Positions 44,639-53,479 of a stretch of DNA of 64,000 bases are shown here, in pieces. The position numbers and the translations under genes are program-made. Every line of letters starts with the position of its first letter. Within the stretch, counting starts at the first letter, position 1. The DNA is from Bacteroidaceae bacterium. GTDB lineage: Bacteria; Bacteroidota; Bacteroidia; Bacteroidales; Bacteroidaceae. Location: NCBI GenBank assembly GCA_902362375.1, contig CABIVS010000001.1, positions 419,820 through 483,819 of the forward strand. Direction: 5' to 3'. Below the pieces are notes generated by a model, which made no database searches, was not told the DNA's origin, and saw only the letters and a program-made list of their open reading frames with translations.

Positions 44639-46426
44639 ATGAAAAAGACACATCTGATTTTGGTCGGTTTATTGTTATCCTTTACATTAAATGCGACCAA
44701 TGATATTCCTCGTCCGGAATATCCGAGACCCCAGTTTGAAAGATCCGAATGGATTAATCTCAACGGTGAATGGACATATGAGTTCGATTTCTCCAATTCG
44801 GGGAAAAGCCGGCGGTTGACAGCAGCCAAGCAACTCAGTAATACAATTACCGTCCCTTTCTGTCCTGAAAGCAAGCTGTCAGGAGTGAATTATACAGATT
44901 TTATCAATCAGATGTGGTACCAGCGTTCCATATCCATGCCTTCCGACTGGGAGGGAAAGAAAATCATACTGCACTTTGGAGCAGTTGACTATTACACAGA
45001 AGTCTTCATCGACGGACATTATGTAGGCAGTCATTATGGAGGAAGTTCTTCTTTTTCAATGGATGTAACTACTGCCGTAAAAGCGGGACAAAAACACAAT
45101 CTGGTTGTTTATGTTACAGATGATGCCCGTTCCGGACTTCAAACTATCGGTAAACAATCCACCCGAATATCTCCCTATGGATGTTTCTACTCCCGTACCA
45201 CAGGGATTTGGCAAACAGTATGGATGGAAGCAGTTTCTCACTATGGCCTGAAATCAGCCGTAACCATCCCGGATATTGATGAAGGGCAGCTAATCATCAC
45301 ACCAGAATTTTATCAGGCATCCAATGACAGGACACTTCAAATCACCTTGTACGACAACCAGAAAAAGGTGATTCAAAAAACAATAAAATGTAATAATGGG
45401 ATTCCTGTCATTCTTCCCGTCAAGAATATGAAACTCTGGAGTCCCGAAGATCCGCAACTTTATGATATTGTCTACAGCGTCAAAAATTCGACCGGAGAAA
45501 CCGTAGATGAGGTAAAATCTTACGTAGGTATGCGTAAAGTGCATACATCAGACGGAATGATCTATTTAAACAATGAGCCTTACTTTCAACGCCTCGTCCT
45601 AAATCAGGGATATTATCCGGATGGAATCTGGACAGCTCCAAGCGACGAAGCTCTGAAAAATGATATTCTACTAAGCAAAGCAGCCGGATTCAACGGAGCA
45701 CGCCTTCATCAAAAGGTATTTGAAGAAAGATTCCACTACTGGGCTGACAAATTGGGATTTATAACCTGGGGAGAATCTCCCAACTGGGGTATGAATATCA
45801 AGAATGAAGTAGCATCACGCAACTTCCTCAGCGAATGGACAGAAGTTATCACACGAGATCGCAATCATCCGTCAATCATAACCTGGGTTCCCTTCAATCA
45901 GCCGCTTGAAGATGCATTATCCCTCCTGTCGGGTACAATGATGCGTCTGTGCATCGGCACCTATCAACTGACCAAAGCCATAGACCCTTCACGTCCTGTG
46001 AACGGTATTGCAGGGGACGTACACTTCATGAGTGACATCTGGAGTATCAGGAACTACGAATCTGACGCCATACGTTTTGCACAACACTTGAAGCCTAACA
46101 ACAGAATGGCGTTCTACAACAATCAGCCTTTTTTCATCGGAGAATTCGGAGGTATACTTTGGACAGAATCGACCAAACGGGATAACTCGTGGGGATATGG
46201 AGGAATGCTTACCAACGAAGAGGGATTCTACGAACGACTGGAAGGGCTAATCCAGACGATAGCTTCTTCACCCGATGTTACAGGATTTTGCTACACGCAA
46301 TTGACCGACATTGATTTAGAGAAAAATGGAATTTATTATTATGACCGACGTCCCAAGCTGGATATGCAACGTATTAAAGCTATCTTCGAAAAGATTCCAA
46401 GTAGGCCGAGAGAAATAAAAAAATAG
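44639..46426 (+). CDS. GH2-family protein lacking the acid/base glutamate
   Basis: This 595-aa secreted GH2 homologue has the same domain order as the protein at 34531: jelly roll about 35-205, Ig-like about 205-300, and TIM barrel from about 305. The acid/base motif reads WVPFNQPLED, so residue 421 is Gln (codon CAG) where the active paralogue has Glu. The nucleophile region is intact (IGEFGG, Glu502). Known GH2 enzymes need the Asn-Glu pair, so this protein may be a sugar-binding pseudoenzyme or use another acid. It is 9 bp upstream of the MG2-domain gene and under a 39-bp-class promoter, which argues it is expressed and not decaying. Confidence 0.85.
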   Translation: MKKTHLILVGLLLSFTLNATNDIPRPEYPRPQFERSEWINLNGEWTYEFDFSNSGKSRRLTAAKQLSNTITVPFCPESKLSGVNYTDFINQMWYQRSISMPSDWEGKKIILHFGAVDYYTEVFIDGHYVGSHYGGSSSFSMDVTTAVKAGQKHNLVVYVTDDARSGLQTIGKQSTRISPYGCFYSRTTGIWQTVWMEAVSHYGLKSAVTIPDIDEGQLIITPEFYQASNDRTLQITLYDNQKKVIQKTIKCNNGIPVILPVKNMKLWSPEDPQLYDIVYSVKNSTGETVDEVKSYVGMRKVHTSDGMIYLNNEPYFQRLVLNQGYYPDGIWTAPSDEALKNDILLSKAAGFNGARLHQKVFEERFHYWADKLGFITWGESPNWGMNIKNEVASRNFLSEWTEVITRDRNHPSIITWVPFNQPLEDALSLLSGTMMRLCIGTYQLTKAIDPSRPVNGIAGDVHFMSDIWSIRNYESDAIRFAQHLKPNNRMAFYNNQPFFIGEFGGILWTESTKRDNSWGYGGMLTNEEGFYERLEGLIQTIASSPDVTGFCYTQLTDIDLEKNGIYYYDRRPKLDMQRIKAIFEKIPSRPREIKK

Positions 46427-46435
46427 TAAACTACC

Positions 46436-49000
46436 ATGAAAAACAAACTATTCGTACTGATATTCATTGTATATAATCTCCTGACCGCGTATGTGTCAGG
46501 AGAAGTACCTCCCGCCAAGGTTATATTCCAACAATATATGAACCAGGCACAAACATTCGCCAACAACTTTCCACGGGAGAAAGCGTATTTACATTTTGAT
46601 AATACGAGTTATTACGTCGGTGACACAATTTGGTTCAAAGCTTATGTCACCCTTGCCGAAAAGCAGACTTTCAGTCTGATCAGTCGCCCTCTGTATGTGG
46701 AGTTAGTAGACCAGACAGGGCATATAGCAGATAAACAAATTATCAAGCTGACACAGGGAGAAGGAAATGGGCAATTTATTCTTCCTCATTCAATGCTATC
46801 CGGTTATTATGAGGTACGCGCCTATACGCGCTGGATGCTTGCTTTCGATGAGCCACAGTATTTTTCGCGCACTTTTCCTATTTATCAGCTTTCCAATAGT
46901 GATAAATTGGAACGTAGTATCACGACTTACGAACTAAGTTCGTCGATGAAGAACCGTCCGTCTGAAACGGAGGAGAAGTTTAATTTGCGTTTTTTCCCTG
47001 AAGGAGGACAATTAGTGGAGGGGGTAACTTCGCAAGTCGCTTTCAAGGCGGAGAGTAAGAATGGAGGGGACATTGAATTATCGGGAACGATCTATACCAA
47101 AGAAGGAACAGAGATCACCTCTTTCGAAACTTTGCACGATGGAATAGGACATTTTGAATATACTCCTTCCGCTCAACCCGCGATCGCTAAAGTCAGTTTT
47201 CAAGGAAAGAAATATGAATTCACACTTCCACAGGCATTGCCCAACGGGTATGTTTTAAGCACTGTCAGTAATGCCGGTGCCCTTTTGGTGAGAGTATCCT
47301 GCAATGCCGCCACTCCTCAAGACACATTGGCTGTATTTATCAGTCATCAAGGGCGTCCATCTATTCATCAGCTGATTAGTTGCCGGGCAGATGCTCCGCA
47401 GGAGTTTATTTTGCCCACCCGTAAACTACCGGCAGGTGTACTGCAGGTCAGCCTCATCAACCGGGCAGGTAATACATTGTGCGAACGTTTCGTCTTTGCC
47501 AATCCGCGTGCTCCCCTGCAAATATCGACGGAAGGATTGAAAGAAGTGTACGCTCCCTACGCTCCCATTCGTTGCGAATTGCAAGTAAAGAATGCTAAGG
47601 GAGAACCAGTATCCGGAGAATTGTCAGTCAGCATCCGGGATGGTGTCCGGTCGGATTACCTGGAGTATGACAACAATATTTTCACCGATCTGCTGTTAAC
47701 CTCCGATTTAAAAGGATATATCCACCAACCCGGTTATTACTTCGCATCCCCGTCTCCGCGAAAGCAAACCGAACTGGATGTTTTATTGATGGTGCACGGA
47801 TGGCGTAAATATGACATGAACCAGACCATCTCTACCGCTCCTTTCACTCCGCTTCAATTGCCGGAAGCACAATTGGCACTGAACGGGCAGGTGAAATCAA
47901 CCATTCTCAAAAATAAGCTGAAAGATATTGCGCTTAGCGTGATAGTGAAGAAGGACGATCAATTCATAACCGGAGGAACCGTGACCGATGAAAACGGTCG
48001 TTTCACCATTCCGGTGGAAGATTTTGAAGGAACGACGGAGGCAGTGATCCAAACCCGGAAAGTCGGTAAAGAACGTAATAAGGATGCTTCTATCCTGATC
48101 GACCGTAATTTCTCCCCCGCTCCGCGGGCCTACGGCTACAAAGAGCTTCATCCGGAATGGAAAGACCTGGCCTACTGGCAACAGAAAGCCGAGAGTTTTG
48201 ATTCTCTATACATGGATTCTATCCGGAAGGTAGAAGGACTTTATGTATTGGATGAGGTGGAAATAAAAAGCAAACGCCGGCAAGGAAGTAACATGGCTAC
48301 CAAGATCAGCGAGAAGAGTATTGATGCTTATTACGATGTACGCCGTTCGGTGGATGTATTACGCGATAATGGAAAGATTGTCACTACCATTCCCGAATTA
48401 ATGGAAAAGTTGAGCCCGCAATTTTATTGGGATCGTACCAATGACAAGCATACGTATCGCCAGAAACCGATCTGCTATATTATGGATAATCACATTTTGT
48501 CTGAAACAGAAACTCAAATGATGCTGACCGAGGTGGACGGATTAGCTTCTATCATCATTAGCAAAGGTACCGGAGGTATTGATGACGACATCATCCAAAA
48601 TACAAAGATGTCCGAGGTGACCGATAGTACAGGAGTCGATATAAGCAAACTGGATAAATATAGTGTTTTCTACCTGATTCCCCTGCCCAGACGCGATGTA
48701 TTGAATAAAAGCCAAAGTGCGGTACTAGGTACCCGGCAAACTGTTATCCAAGGATATACCCGTCCATTGGAATATTATTCTCCCGCCTACCCGACCAAGG
48801 AGCTGTATATGGACAAAGTAGATAAAAGACGGACGTTATACTGGAATCCATCCGTACAAGCTGATGAAAATGGGAAAGCGGTGATTGAATGTTATAATAA
48901 TCAATATTCCACTCCGTTGATTATTCAAGCGGAAACACTGGGTAAAGATGGACAAATAGGAAGCATGAGGTATTCTACTATTAGCAAAACAGAACAATAA
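46436..49000 (+). CDS. Large MG2-domain (alpha-2-macroglobulin-like) secreted protein
   Basis: This 854-aa protein has a signal peptide. An MG2-type macroglobulin domain lies about 40-130 (PREKAYLHFDNTSYYVGDTI), and several further beta-sandwich units follow, with another MG-like segment about 365-430 (EVYAPYAPIRCELQVKNAKG). A carboxypeptidase-regulatory-like domain lies about 480-550 (GTVTDENGRFTIPVEDFEGT). The C-terminus (about 600-760: VLDEVEIKSKRRQ; CYIMDNHILSETE) resembles the plug region of TonB-dependent receptors but has no barrel. Similar proteins in Bacteroidetes lie in the envelope with unknown function. It is co-transcribed with the Gln-variant GH2 protein, so the pair could form a binding or scaffold complex. 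This is inference. Confidence 0.78.
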   Translation: MKNKLFVLIFIVYNLLTAYVSGEVPPAKVIFQQYMNQAQTFANNFPREKAYLHFDNTSYYVGDTIWFKAYVTLAEKQTFSLISRPLYVELVDQTGHIADKQIIKLTQGEGNGQFILPHSMLSGYYEVRAYTRWMLAFDEPQYFSRTFPIYQLSNSDKLERSITTYELSSSMKNRPSETEEKFNLRFFPEGGQLVEGVTSQVAFKAESKNGGDIELSGTIYTKEGTEITSFETLHDGIGHFEYTPSAQPAIAKVSFQGKKYEFTLPQALPNGYVLSTVSNAGALLVRVSCNAATPQDTLAVFISHQGRPSIHQLISCRADAPQEFILPTRKLPAGVLQVSLINRAGNTLCERFVFANPRAPLQISTEGLKEVYAPYAPIRCELQVKNAKGEPVSGELSVSIRDGVRSDYLEYDNNIFTDLLLTSDLKGYIHQPGYYFASPSPRKQTELDVLLMVHGWRKYDMNQTISTAPFTPLQLPEAQLALNGQVKSTILKNKLKDIALSVIVKKDDQFITGGTVTDENGRFTIPVEDFEGTTEAVIQTRKVGKERNKDASILIDRNFSPAPRAYGYKELHPEWKDLAYWQQKAESFDSLYMDSIRKVEGLYVLDEVEIKSKRRQGSNMATKISEKSIDAYYDVRRSVDVLRDNGKIVTTIPELMEKLSPQFYWDRTNDKHTYRQKPICYIMDNHILSETETQMMLTEVDGLASIIISKGTGGIDDDIIQNTKMSEVTDSTGVDISKLDKYSVFYLIPLPRRDVLNKSQSAVLGTRQTVIQGYTRPLEYYSPAYPTKELYMDKVDKRRTLYWNPSVQADENGKAVIECYNNQYSTPLIIQAETLGKDGQIGSMRYSTISKTEQ

Positions 49001-49040
49001 TCTCTATTACGGATTAGTCAAGTTAGTATGTGAATATATT

Positions 49041-49085
49041 AATGGGGATGAAGTTATTCCTGACCCGGAATCCTTCATCCCCATT
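49041..49085. terminator. Bidirectional hairpin between MG2 and sulfatase genes
   Basis: AATGGGGATGAAG (49041-49053) and CTTCATCCCCATT (49073-49085) are exact reverse complements, with an inner ATTCC/GGAAT pairing. It lies in the 144-bp gap between converging genes and is suited to stop both. Confidence 0.75.
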
Positions 49086-49144
49086 ATTTGTTCAGTCCTC
49101 TATTAATCTGTTTTATATAAAACCCATTTTCTATGAAATAATTC

Positions 49145-50830
49145 TTATTTCTTTTTCTGTCCCGGATAAGGTTCTACCATACAACGTTTCGCCCATGCTT
49201 CATAAGCCTTTGCCATCTCTGCCACCTTTTCCGGATATTTAGCAGCCAGATCGTGTTGCTCACTACGATCTTCATTCAAGTTGTACAATTCCCATTGAGA
49301 GTTATTTTTCGGACGAACTAATTTCCAGCCATCATTAGACAGGAAAGCACGTTCGTTGAAGTGTTCGAAACCTAAATAATCATGTCCTTTACGATGTCCG
49401 GTCTTAAAGATCGGAAGCAAACTCTTTCCTTCCATAGGAAGAATATCATGTCCTTTGTACGTTGTAGGATATTCTGCATCCGCCAGATCAATACAAGTAG
49501 CCATAATGTCCATCACATGGCCGATTTCAGACGTCATGCCACCTACGTTCTTTTTGATACCTTTCGGCCAGTGGGCAATCATCGGAGTACAGATACCTCC
49601 TTCATAAGATTTAGCTTTCCAGAAGCGGAACGGAGTATTAGCCACATTAGACCAGCGGGCTCCTAATGAAGCGTATGTAGTTTGTGGTCCGGGCAATACT
49701 TGTTTATTACGTGGGTAAATGATTTTCTTTCCATCACGGGTCATATCCGGACGGTCGTTCTCCCCACCAGTCATATTCTGGCAATCTTCATTACTGCACC
49801 CATTATCAGACAGGAAAAGAATCAATGTATTATCAAGCTGCCCAGTCTTTTTTAAAGCCTCAATAACCTGCCCGATACCTTGGTCTACACGGTCGATCAT
49901 GGCAGCATGAACAGCCATGGCACGGGCATCCCATTCCGCGTGCGGATTGTCTTCCCATTTGTCATGAAACTGACGTTCGGACAAGAAATTATCCATTCCC
50001 GGGAAAATGCCCAATTGCTTCTGACGTTCGTAGCGGGCATTACGGATAGCTTCCCAACCTACTTTATAGGTATCCTTGTATTTCTCAATATCTTCCGGCA
50101 ATGCATGCAGCGGCCAGTGTGGTGCTGTATAAGCCAGATACATGAAGAATGGTTTGTCATCTTTTGCGTATTCTTCTACTTCCTGTACAGCACGGTCTGA
50201 AAGAGCTTGTGTGATGTAATACCCGTCGGGTACTTCTTTTATGGGTACCTCACCTTCTACCAGACTAAACGGATCAAAATAATCCACTACCCCATAAATA
50301 ACTCCATAATGAGAATCAAACCCACGATTTACAGGATAATGACACAAATCAGAGAATGTGTCATGGAAAACACGGTGTGCCAGCCATTCGCGTTGATCTT
50401 TGCGCAGAGGAGTTTCTGCAACATGCCATTTTCCAACCATACTGGTGGTATATCCTGCTTCCTTCAATACTTCGGCAATGGTAACGGCATTACGTGAGAG
50501 TGTCCCACGATAGCCCGGTAAGTGAGCATCAAAGGTCATTCGTCCGATTCCGGCCTGATGCTGGTAAAGTCCCGTCAATAGGGAAGCACGCGTCGGACAA
50601 CTACGGCTTGCATTATAAAAATGATTAAATCGTACTCCTTCTTGTGCCAGTTTGTCCAAATTAGGAGTATGAATCTCACTACCATAGCATCCCAAATCGG
50701 AGTACCCGAGATCGTCTGCAAGAATTACCAGAATATTAGGGCGTTTATCCGACTTTTTCCCTTTCGCTTCCGCTACAGAATTACCGGCAACCATCAAAGC
50801 AGTCGGCAATAGTAATAATTTAGAATTCAT
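49145..50830 (-). CDS. Family S1 sulfatase (Ser-type), AtsA-like arylsulfatase
   Basis: This 561-aa secreted protein is the closest relative in the window of the sulfatase at 42748. Its signature is R-S-C-P-T-R with Ser77, then ASLLTGLYQHQAGIG. LADDLGYSD gives the Asp pair and MVGKWHV the Lys-x-His. It has a long insertion around 330-390 (DNGCSNEDCQNMTGGENDRP), with two Cys that may bond. It is the second gene of a two-sulfatase operon, 37 bp after its neighbour, reading toward the MG2 gene. The substrate is unknown. Duplication with the 42748 gene suggests two related sulfate positions. Confidence 0.9.
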   Translation of the reverse strand: MNSKLLLLPTALMVAGNSVAEAKGKKSDKRPNILVILADDLGYSDLGCYGSEIHTPNLDKLAQEGVRFNHFYNASRSCPTRASLLTGLYQHQAGIGRMTFDAHLPGYRGTLSRNAVTIAEVLKEAGYTTSMVGKWHVAETPLRKDQREWLAHRVFHDTFSDLCHYPVNRGFDSHYGVIYGVVDYFDPFSLVEGEVPIKEVPDGYYITQALSDRAVQEVEEYAKDDKPFFMYLAYTAPHWPLHALPEDIEKYKDTYKVGWEAIRNARYERQKQLGIFPGMDNFLSERQFHDKWEDNPHAEWDARAMAVHAAMIDRVDQGIGQVIEALKKTGQLDNTLILFLSDNGCSNEDCQNMTGGENDRPDMTRDGKKIIYPRNKQVLPGPQTTYASLGARWSNVANTPFRFWKAKSYEGGICTPMIAHWPKGIKKNVGGMTSEIGHVMDIMATCIDLADAEYPTTYKGHDILPMEGKSLLPIFKTGHRKGHDYLGFEHFNERAFLSNDGWKLVRPKNNSQWELYNLNEDRSEQHDLAAKYPEKVAEMAKAYEAWAKRCMVEPYPGQKKK

Positions 50831-50867
50831 AAGTTTAATGTTGGTTTATAATTTGTTTTTCACTGTA

Positions 50868-52220
50868 TTACTCTTTTCCTTTATCTTTATTCTCTTCAAA
50901 CCATTTACATACTTTTTTACTTAACTTGGCTACAACTTCCGGATGCGACTGTGCTACATCATTTTTCTCGAACTTATCTTTTTCAATATCATACAATTGC
51001 GCATCACTTCCATCACTATTTATCAGCAACTTCCAGTTACCGCTGCGTATAGCCAGATGAGGACTTCTGTCATTCGGGTTTCCCGGTTTCTTAAAGAACT
51101 GATTTCTTCCGAAATCCCACATCAAATCTGTTTTACGTTTAGCTTTTGACTTACCCAAAAGAATTTTATCATAATTTTGTCCGTCTCCTTGATAGCCTTT
51201 TTCTGTTGCAATCCCGGCTATTGCACACAAAGACGGATATAAATCGACTGCACACAACACGCTTTCGCTATTCACTTGCCCGGCCTTTATCTTCTTGGGA
51301 TATTTTATCAGGAACGGCATACGAATACCACCTTCATAAAGGCTGTTCTTAGTTCCTCTTAAATAAGCAGCACGAGCGGATTGAAAGCTGGGAGCCGGTC
51401 CGTTGTCACTAGTGAAAATCACGATTGTATTTTCTGATAATCCCAGCTCTTCCAGTGCTTTGATAAAACGTCCGATCTGTTTATCCATTTCAGCAAGAAC
51501 AGGAATGAAGGCTTCTTCCGTATTCCAGCTTTTGTTTTCTTTTTGCTTAAATTCCGGTACCCAAGGGGTATGCATATCATCCGGCCACAGATTCAGGAAG
51601 AAGGGTTGGTCTTTATGACGTTTGACAAAGTCAATACTCTTATTTACAAAGTATTCGGTACGTCTCCAACGTTTTACACTGTCTTTAGCTGACCAGATCC
51701 AGTTGGTAGCAGTGATTGCCGGATCAGGGTCAGGGCTTTCATACGTTGATATATATTCGTCGAAACCATAATTCCTAATAGAAGGGGCATTGCGCACGTC
51801 GCGTCCGCCTCCCATGTGCCATTTCCCGATATGTCCGGTAGCATAACCTGCACTCTGAAAAGCACGTGCCATAGAAGGAGCCTTATCGCTTAGAAAGTTG
51901 CGTTGCTCACATTTTTTATTAGCAGCTTTCCCATTTAAAAAGGTGTTGATTCCTTGTGTTATAGGAAATGTCCCTGTTGTCAGTCCGCAACGGGAAGGTG
52001 AGCTGACCGGTGCCGAGGAATAATATTGATTGAATAATAATCCGTCCTGCGCTATCTTGTCAATATTCGGAGTGGGGACAAACTTACCTCCATAACAACC
52101 GATATCTCCGATTCCCATATCATCTATATAGATAATGACAACATTGGGTTTTGTCTCTGCCTGCATATTGACCACGGGTAGCAAAGCTCCGAGCCAAGGC
52201 AAATGTTTCTTGATGTTCAT
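50868..52220 (-). CDS. Family S1 sulfatase (Ser-type)
   Basis: This 450-aa secreted protein (signal cut near NMQAE) carries the signature S-S-P-S-R at Ser73 followed by CGLTTGTFP. The metal Asp pair is in YIDDMGIGD, and HIGKWHMGGGRDV supplies Lys-x-His. NLWPDDMHTPWVPEF and TSDNGPAPSFQSARAAYLRG fit an exo-acting sulfatase of the GalNAc/iduronate-type group, which I cannot narrow. It is the first gene of the two-sulfatase operon and has a 39-bp-class promoter nearly identical to that of the four-sulfatase operon. Confidence 0.9.
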   Translation of the reverse strand: MNIKKHLPWLGALLPVVNMQAETKPNVVIIYIDDMGIGDIGCYGGKFVPTPNIDKIAQDGLLFNQYYSSAPVSSPSRCGLTTGTFPITQGINTFLNGKAANKKCEQRNFLSDKAPSMARAFQSAGYATGHIGKWHMGGGRDVRNAPSIRNYGFDEYISTYESPDPDPAITATNWIWSAKDSVKRWRRTEYFVNKSIDFVKRHKDQPFFLNLWPDDMHTPWVPEFKQKENKSWNTEEAFIPVLAEMDKQIGRFIKALEELGLSENTIVIFTSDNGPAPSFQSARAAYLRGTKNSLYEGGIRMPFLIKYPKKIKAGQVNSESVLCAVDLYPSLCAIAGIATEKGYQGDGQNYDKILLGKSKAKRKTDLMWDFGRNQFFKKPGNPNDRSPHLAIRSGNWKLLINSDGSDAQLYDIEKDKFEKNDVAQSHPEVVAKLSKKVCKWFEENKDKGKE

Positions 52221-52280
52221 AACTATTTTGATTTAATTAACTGTACTTCTTGTCGTTTTTTGTATGACTGACCTACAGAA

Positions 52281-52327
52281 CAAAAGTAGAGAAGTTTTCT
52301 TTTAAAAAAGGAAAAATACAAATCAAT
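52281..52327 (-). promoter_or_regulatory. Promoter of the two-sulfatase operon (39-bp class)
   Basis: The perfect -7 box TACTTTTG (52281-52288, minus strand) is preceded by ATTGATTTGTATTTTTCC starting 39 bp upstream at 52327. CTTTATTGATT and ACTTCTCTACTTTTGTT are shared with the promoter at 44364-44410. Confidence 0.75.
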
Positions 52328-52385
52328 AAAGGAAAAAAACAGGTAAACAGAGGTGAAAGCTGTCGGTCATAATCTATTTATAAGC

Positions 52386-52423
52386 AAATAGGGAAGATAT
52401 AATTTCCTATATCTTCCCTATTT
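52386..52423 (-). terminator. Perfect 16-bp hairpin ending the second SusCD operon
   Basis: AAATAGGGAAGATATA (52386-52401) and TATATCTTCCCTATTT (52408-52423) are exact reverse complements around a 6-base loop. It lies 17 bp after the stop of the DUF1735-like gene. The following T-tract is short. Confidence 0.75.
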
Positions 52424-52439
52424 CTATGTATTAATAGGA

Positions 52440-53459
52440 TTACCATTCAACCTGCTGATCTTCATCCGGAATCTGGGTATTGATATTCCGCTGAAGCGTC
52501 ATGCTTCCTTCCACCCTATATTTGATGGGAATGACTTCTATACCACTTCCACCATAGGTGAAATCCTGAAAATCGTATTCAAACATGATTTGAACATAAC
52601 GACGTTCCAAATAAGGGCGTGTAGCATCCATAATCGATGTTTTGCTATAGATAGGTGTTCCTATCAATTTGAACTGCATTTCGTTATTGGGATCATCTGG
52701 TTCCATATCCAATGTTTCATCGTCCCTAAAACGCACATTGATTTTGTATTTCTTACGGATATCCTTATCCATGTCTTCATTAATCAGACCGGCATAAAAG
52801 AATACGGAATTGTTGTCTATCACATACGCGGTGCGCTTATCGGTCGTTCTGGCATTGGTATCGGGCTTACCATTGATATAAGTATACACTTTCATGGACG
52901 AAGCCGCATACGAACCTGAATAATCATTAAAGGGAACCACATTCAACAAAGCTTTCGCATAGTTCTTGCGCGGATGACTTTGATAATTGTAAGACTCATC
53001 ATCTACAATGGTTAGTGGTAAAACCCACTTTTCCAACATATCAATGCCTTGCAAATTGAAATCGATATTCAACTGTTCTACACACGAACCGGCAGGAATA
53101 TGCACCGTTTCGGGGAATTCATATTTGTCCTCCTCCAGTTCCGTATACCACAGTTCCGGGCGATAAAGACTGAAACGCTCGATATTCAACGTGTGCAGTG
53201 TATCCTTATCCACCGCTATATGAATATCTCTGTCCTGTCCGTTCACTGTAGAGCCGCTGACAACTACAGGCAATTGATAAGTCACTTTCCCATCCTCCTT
53301 ATATCTGACGTAGATAGTAGTAACACCATCGCCTCCGGAAGCGATAGGCGCTTTGAAAGAGACGTATTGTTCATACTGCTCATCTTCCCACTCATTATTA
53401 CAAGCGGTTCCCAAGACGATGACAGCCAATAAACTTAAATAAATATATATATTCTTCAT
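52440..53459 (-). CDS. DUF1735/DUF4973-like surface glycan-binding lipoprotein (SusE-position)
   Basis: This 339-aa protein has a lipobox (LGTAC, Cys about 20) followed by NNEWEDEQYEQ, an acidic stretch consistent with surface export. It resembles the DUF1735-type lipoproteins that occupy the SusE position after susD. Beta-rich segments (YVSFKAPIASGGDGVTTIYV and GSYAASSMKVYTYINGKP) suggest an immunoglobulin-like N-terminal domain and a lipocalin- or sandwich-like C-terminal domain. It is the last gene of the second PUL operon, 20 bp after susD. It probably binds the same glycan, but no binding residues can be named. Confidence 0.8.
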   Translation of the reverse strand: MKNIYIYLSLLAVIVLGTACNNEWEDEQYEQYVSFKAPIASGGDGVTTIYVRYKEDGKVTYQLPVVVSGSTVNGQDRDIHIAVDKDTLHTLNIERFSLYRPELWYTELEEDKYEFPETVHIPAGSCVEQLNIDFNLQGIDMLEKWVLPLTIVDDESYNYQSHPRKNYAKALLNVVPFNDYSGSYAASSMKVYTYINGKPDTNARTTDKRTAYVIDNNSVFFYAGLINEDMDKDIRKKYKINVRFRDDETLDMEPDDPNNEMQFKLIGTPIYSKTSIMDATRPYLERRYVQIMFEYDFQDFTYGGSGIEVIPIKYRVEGSMTLQRNINTQIPDEDQQVEW

Positions 53460-53479
53460 ATCATATTCTTATTAGGAGA

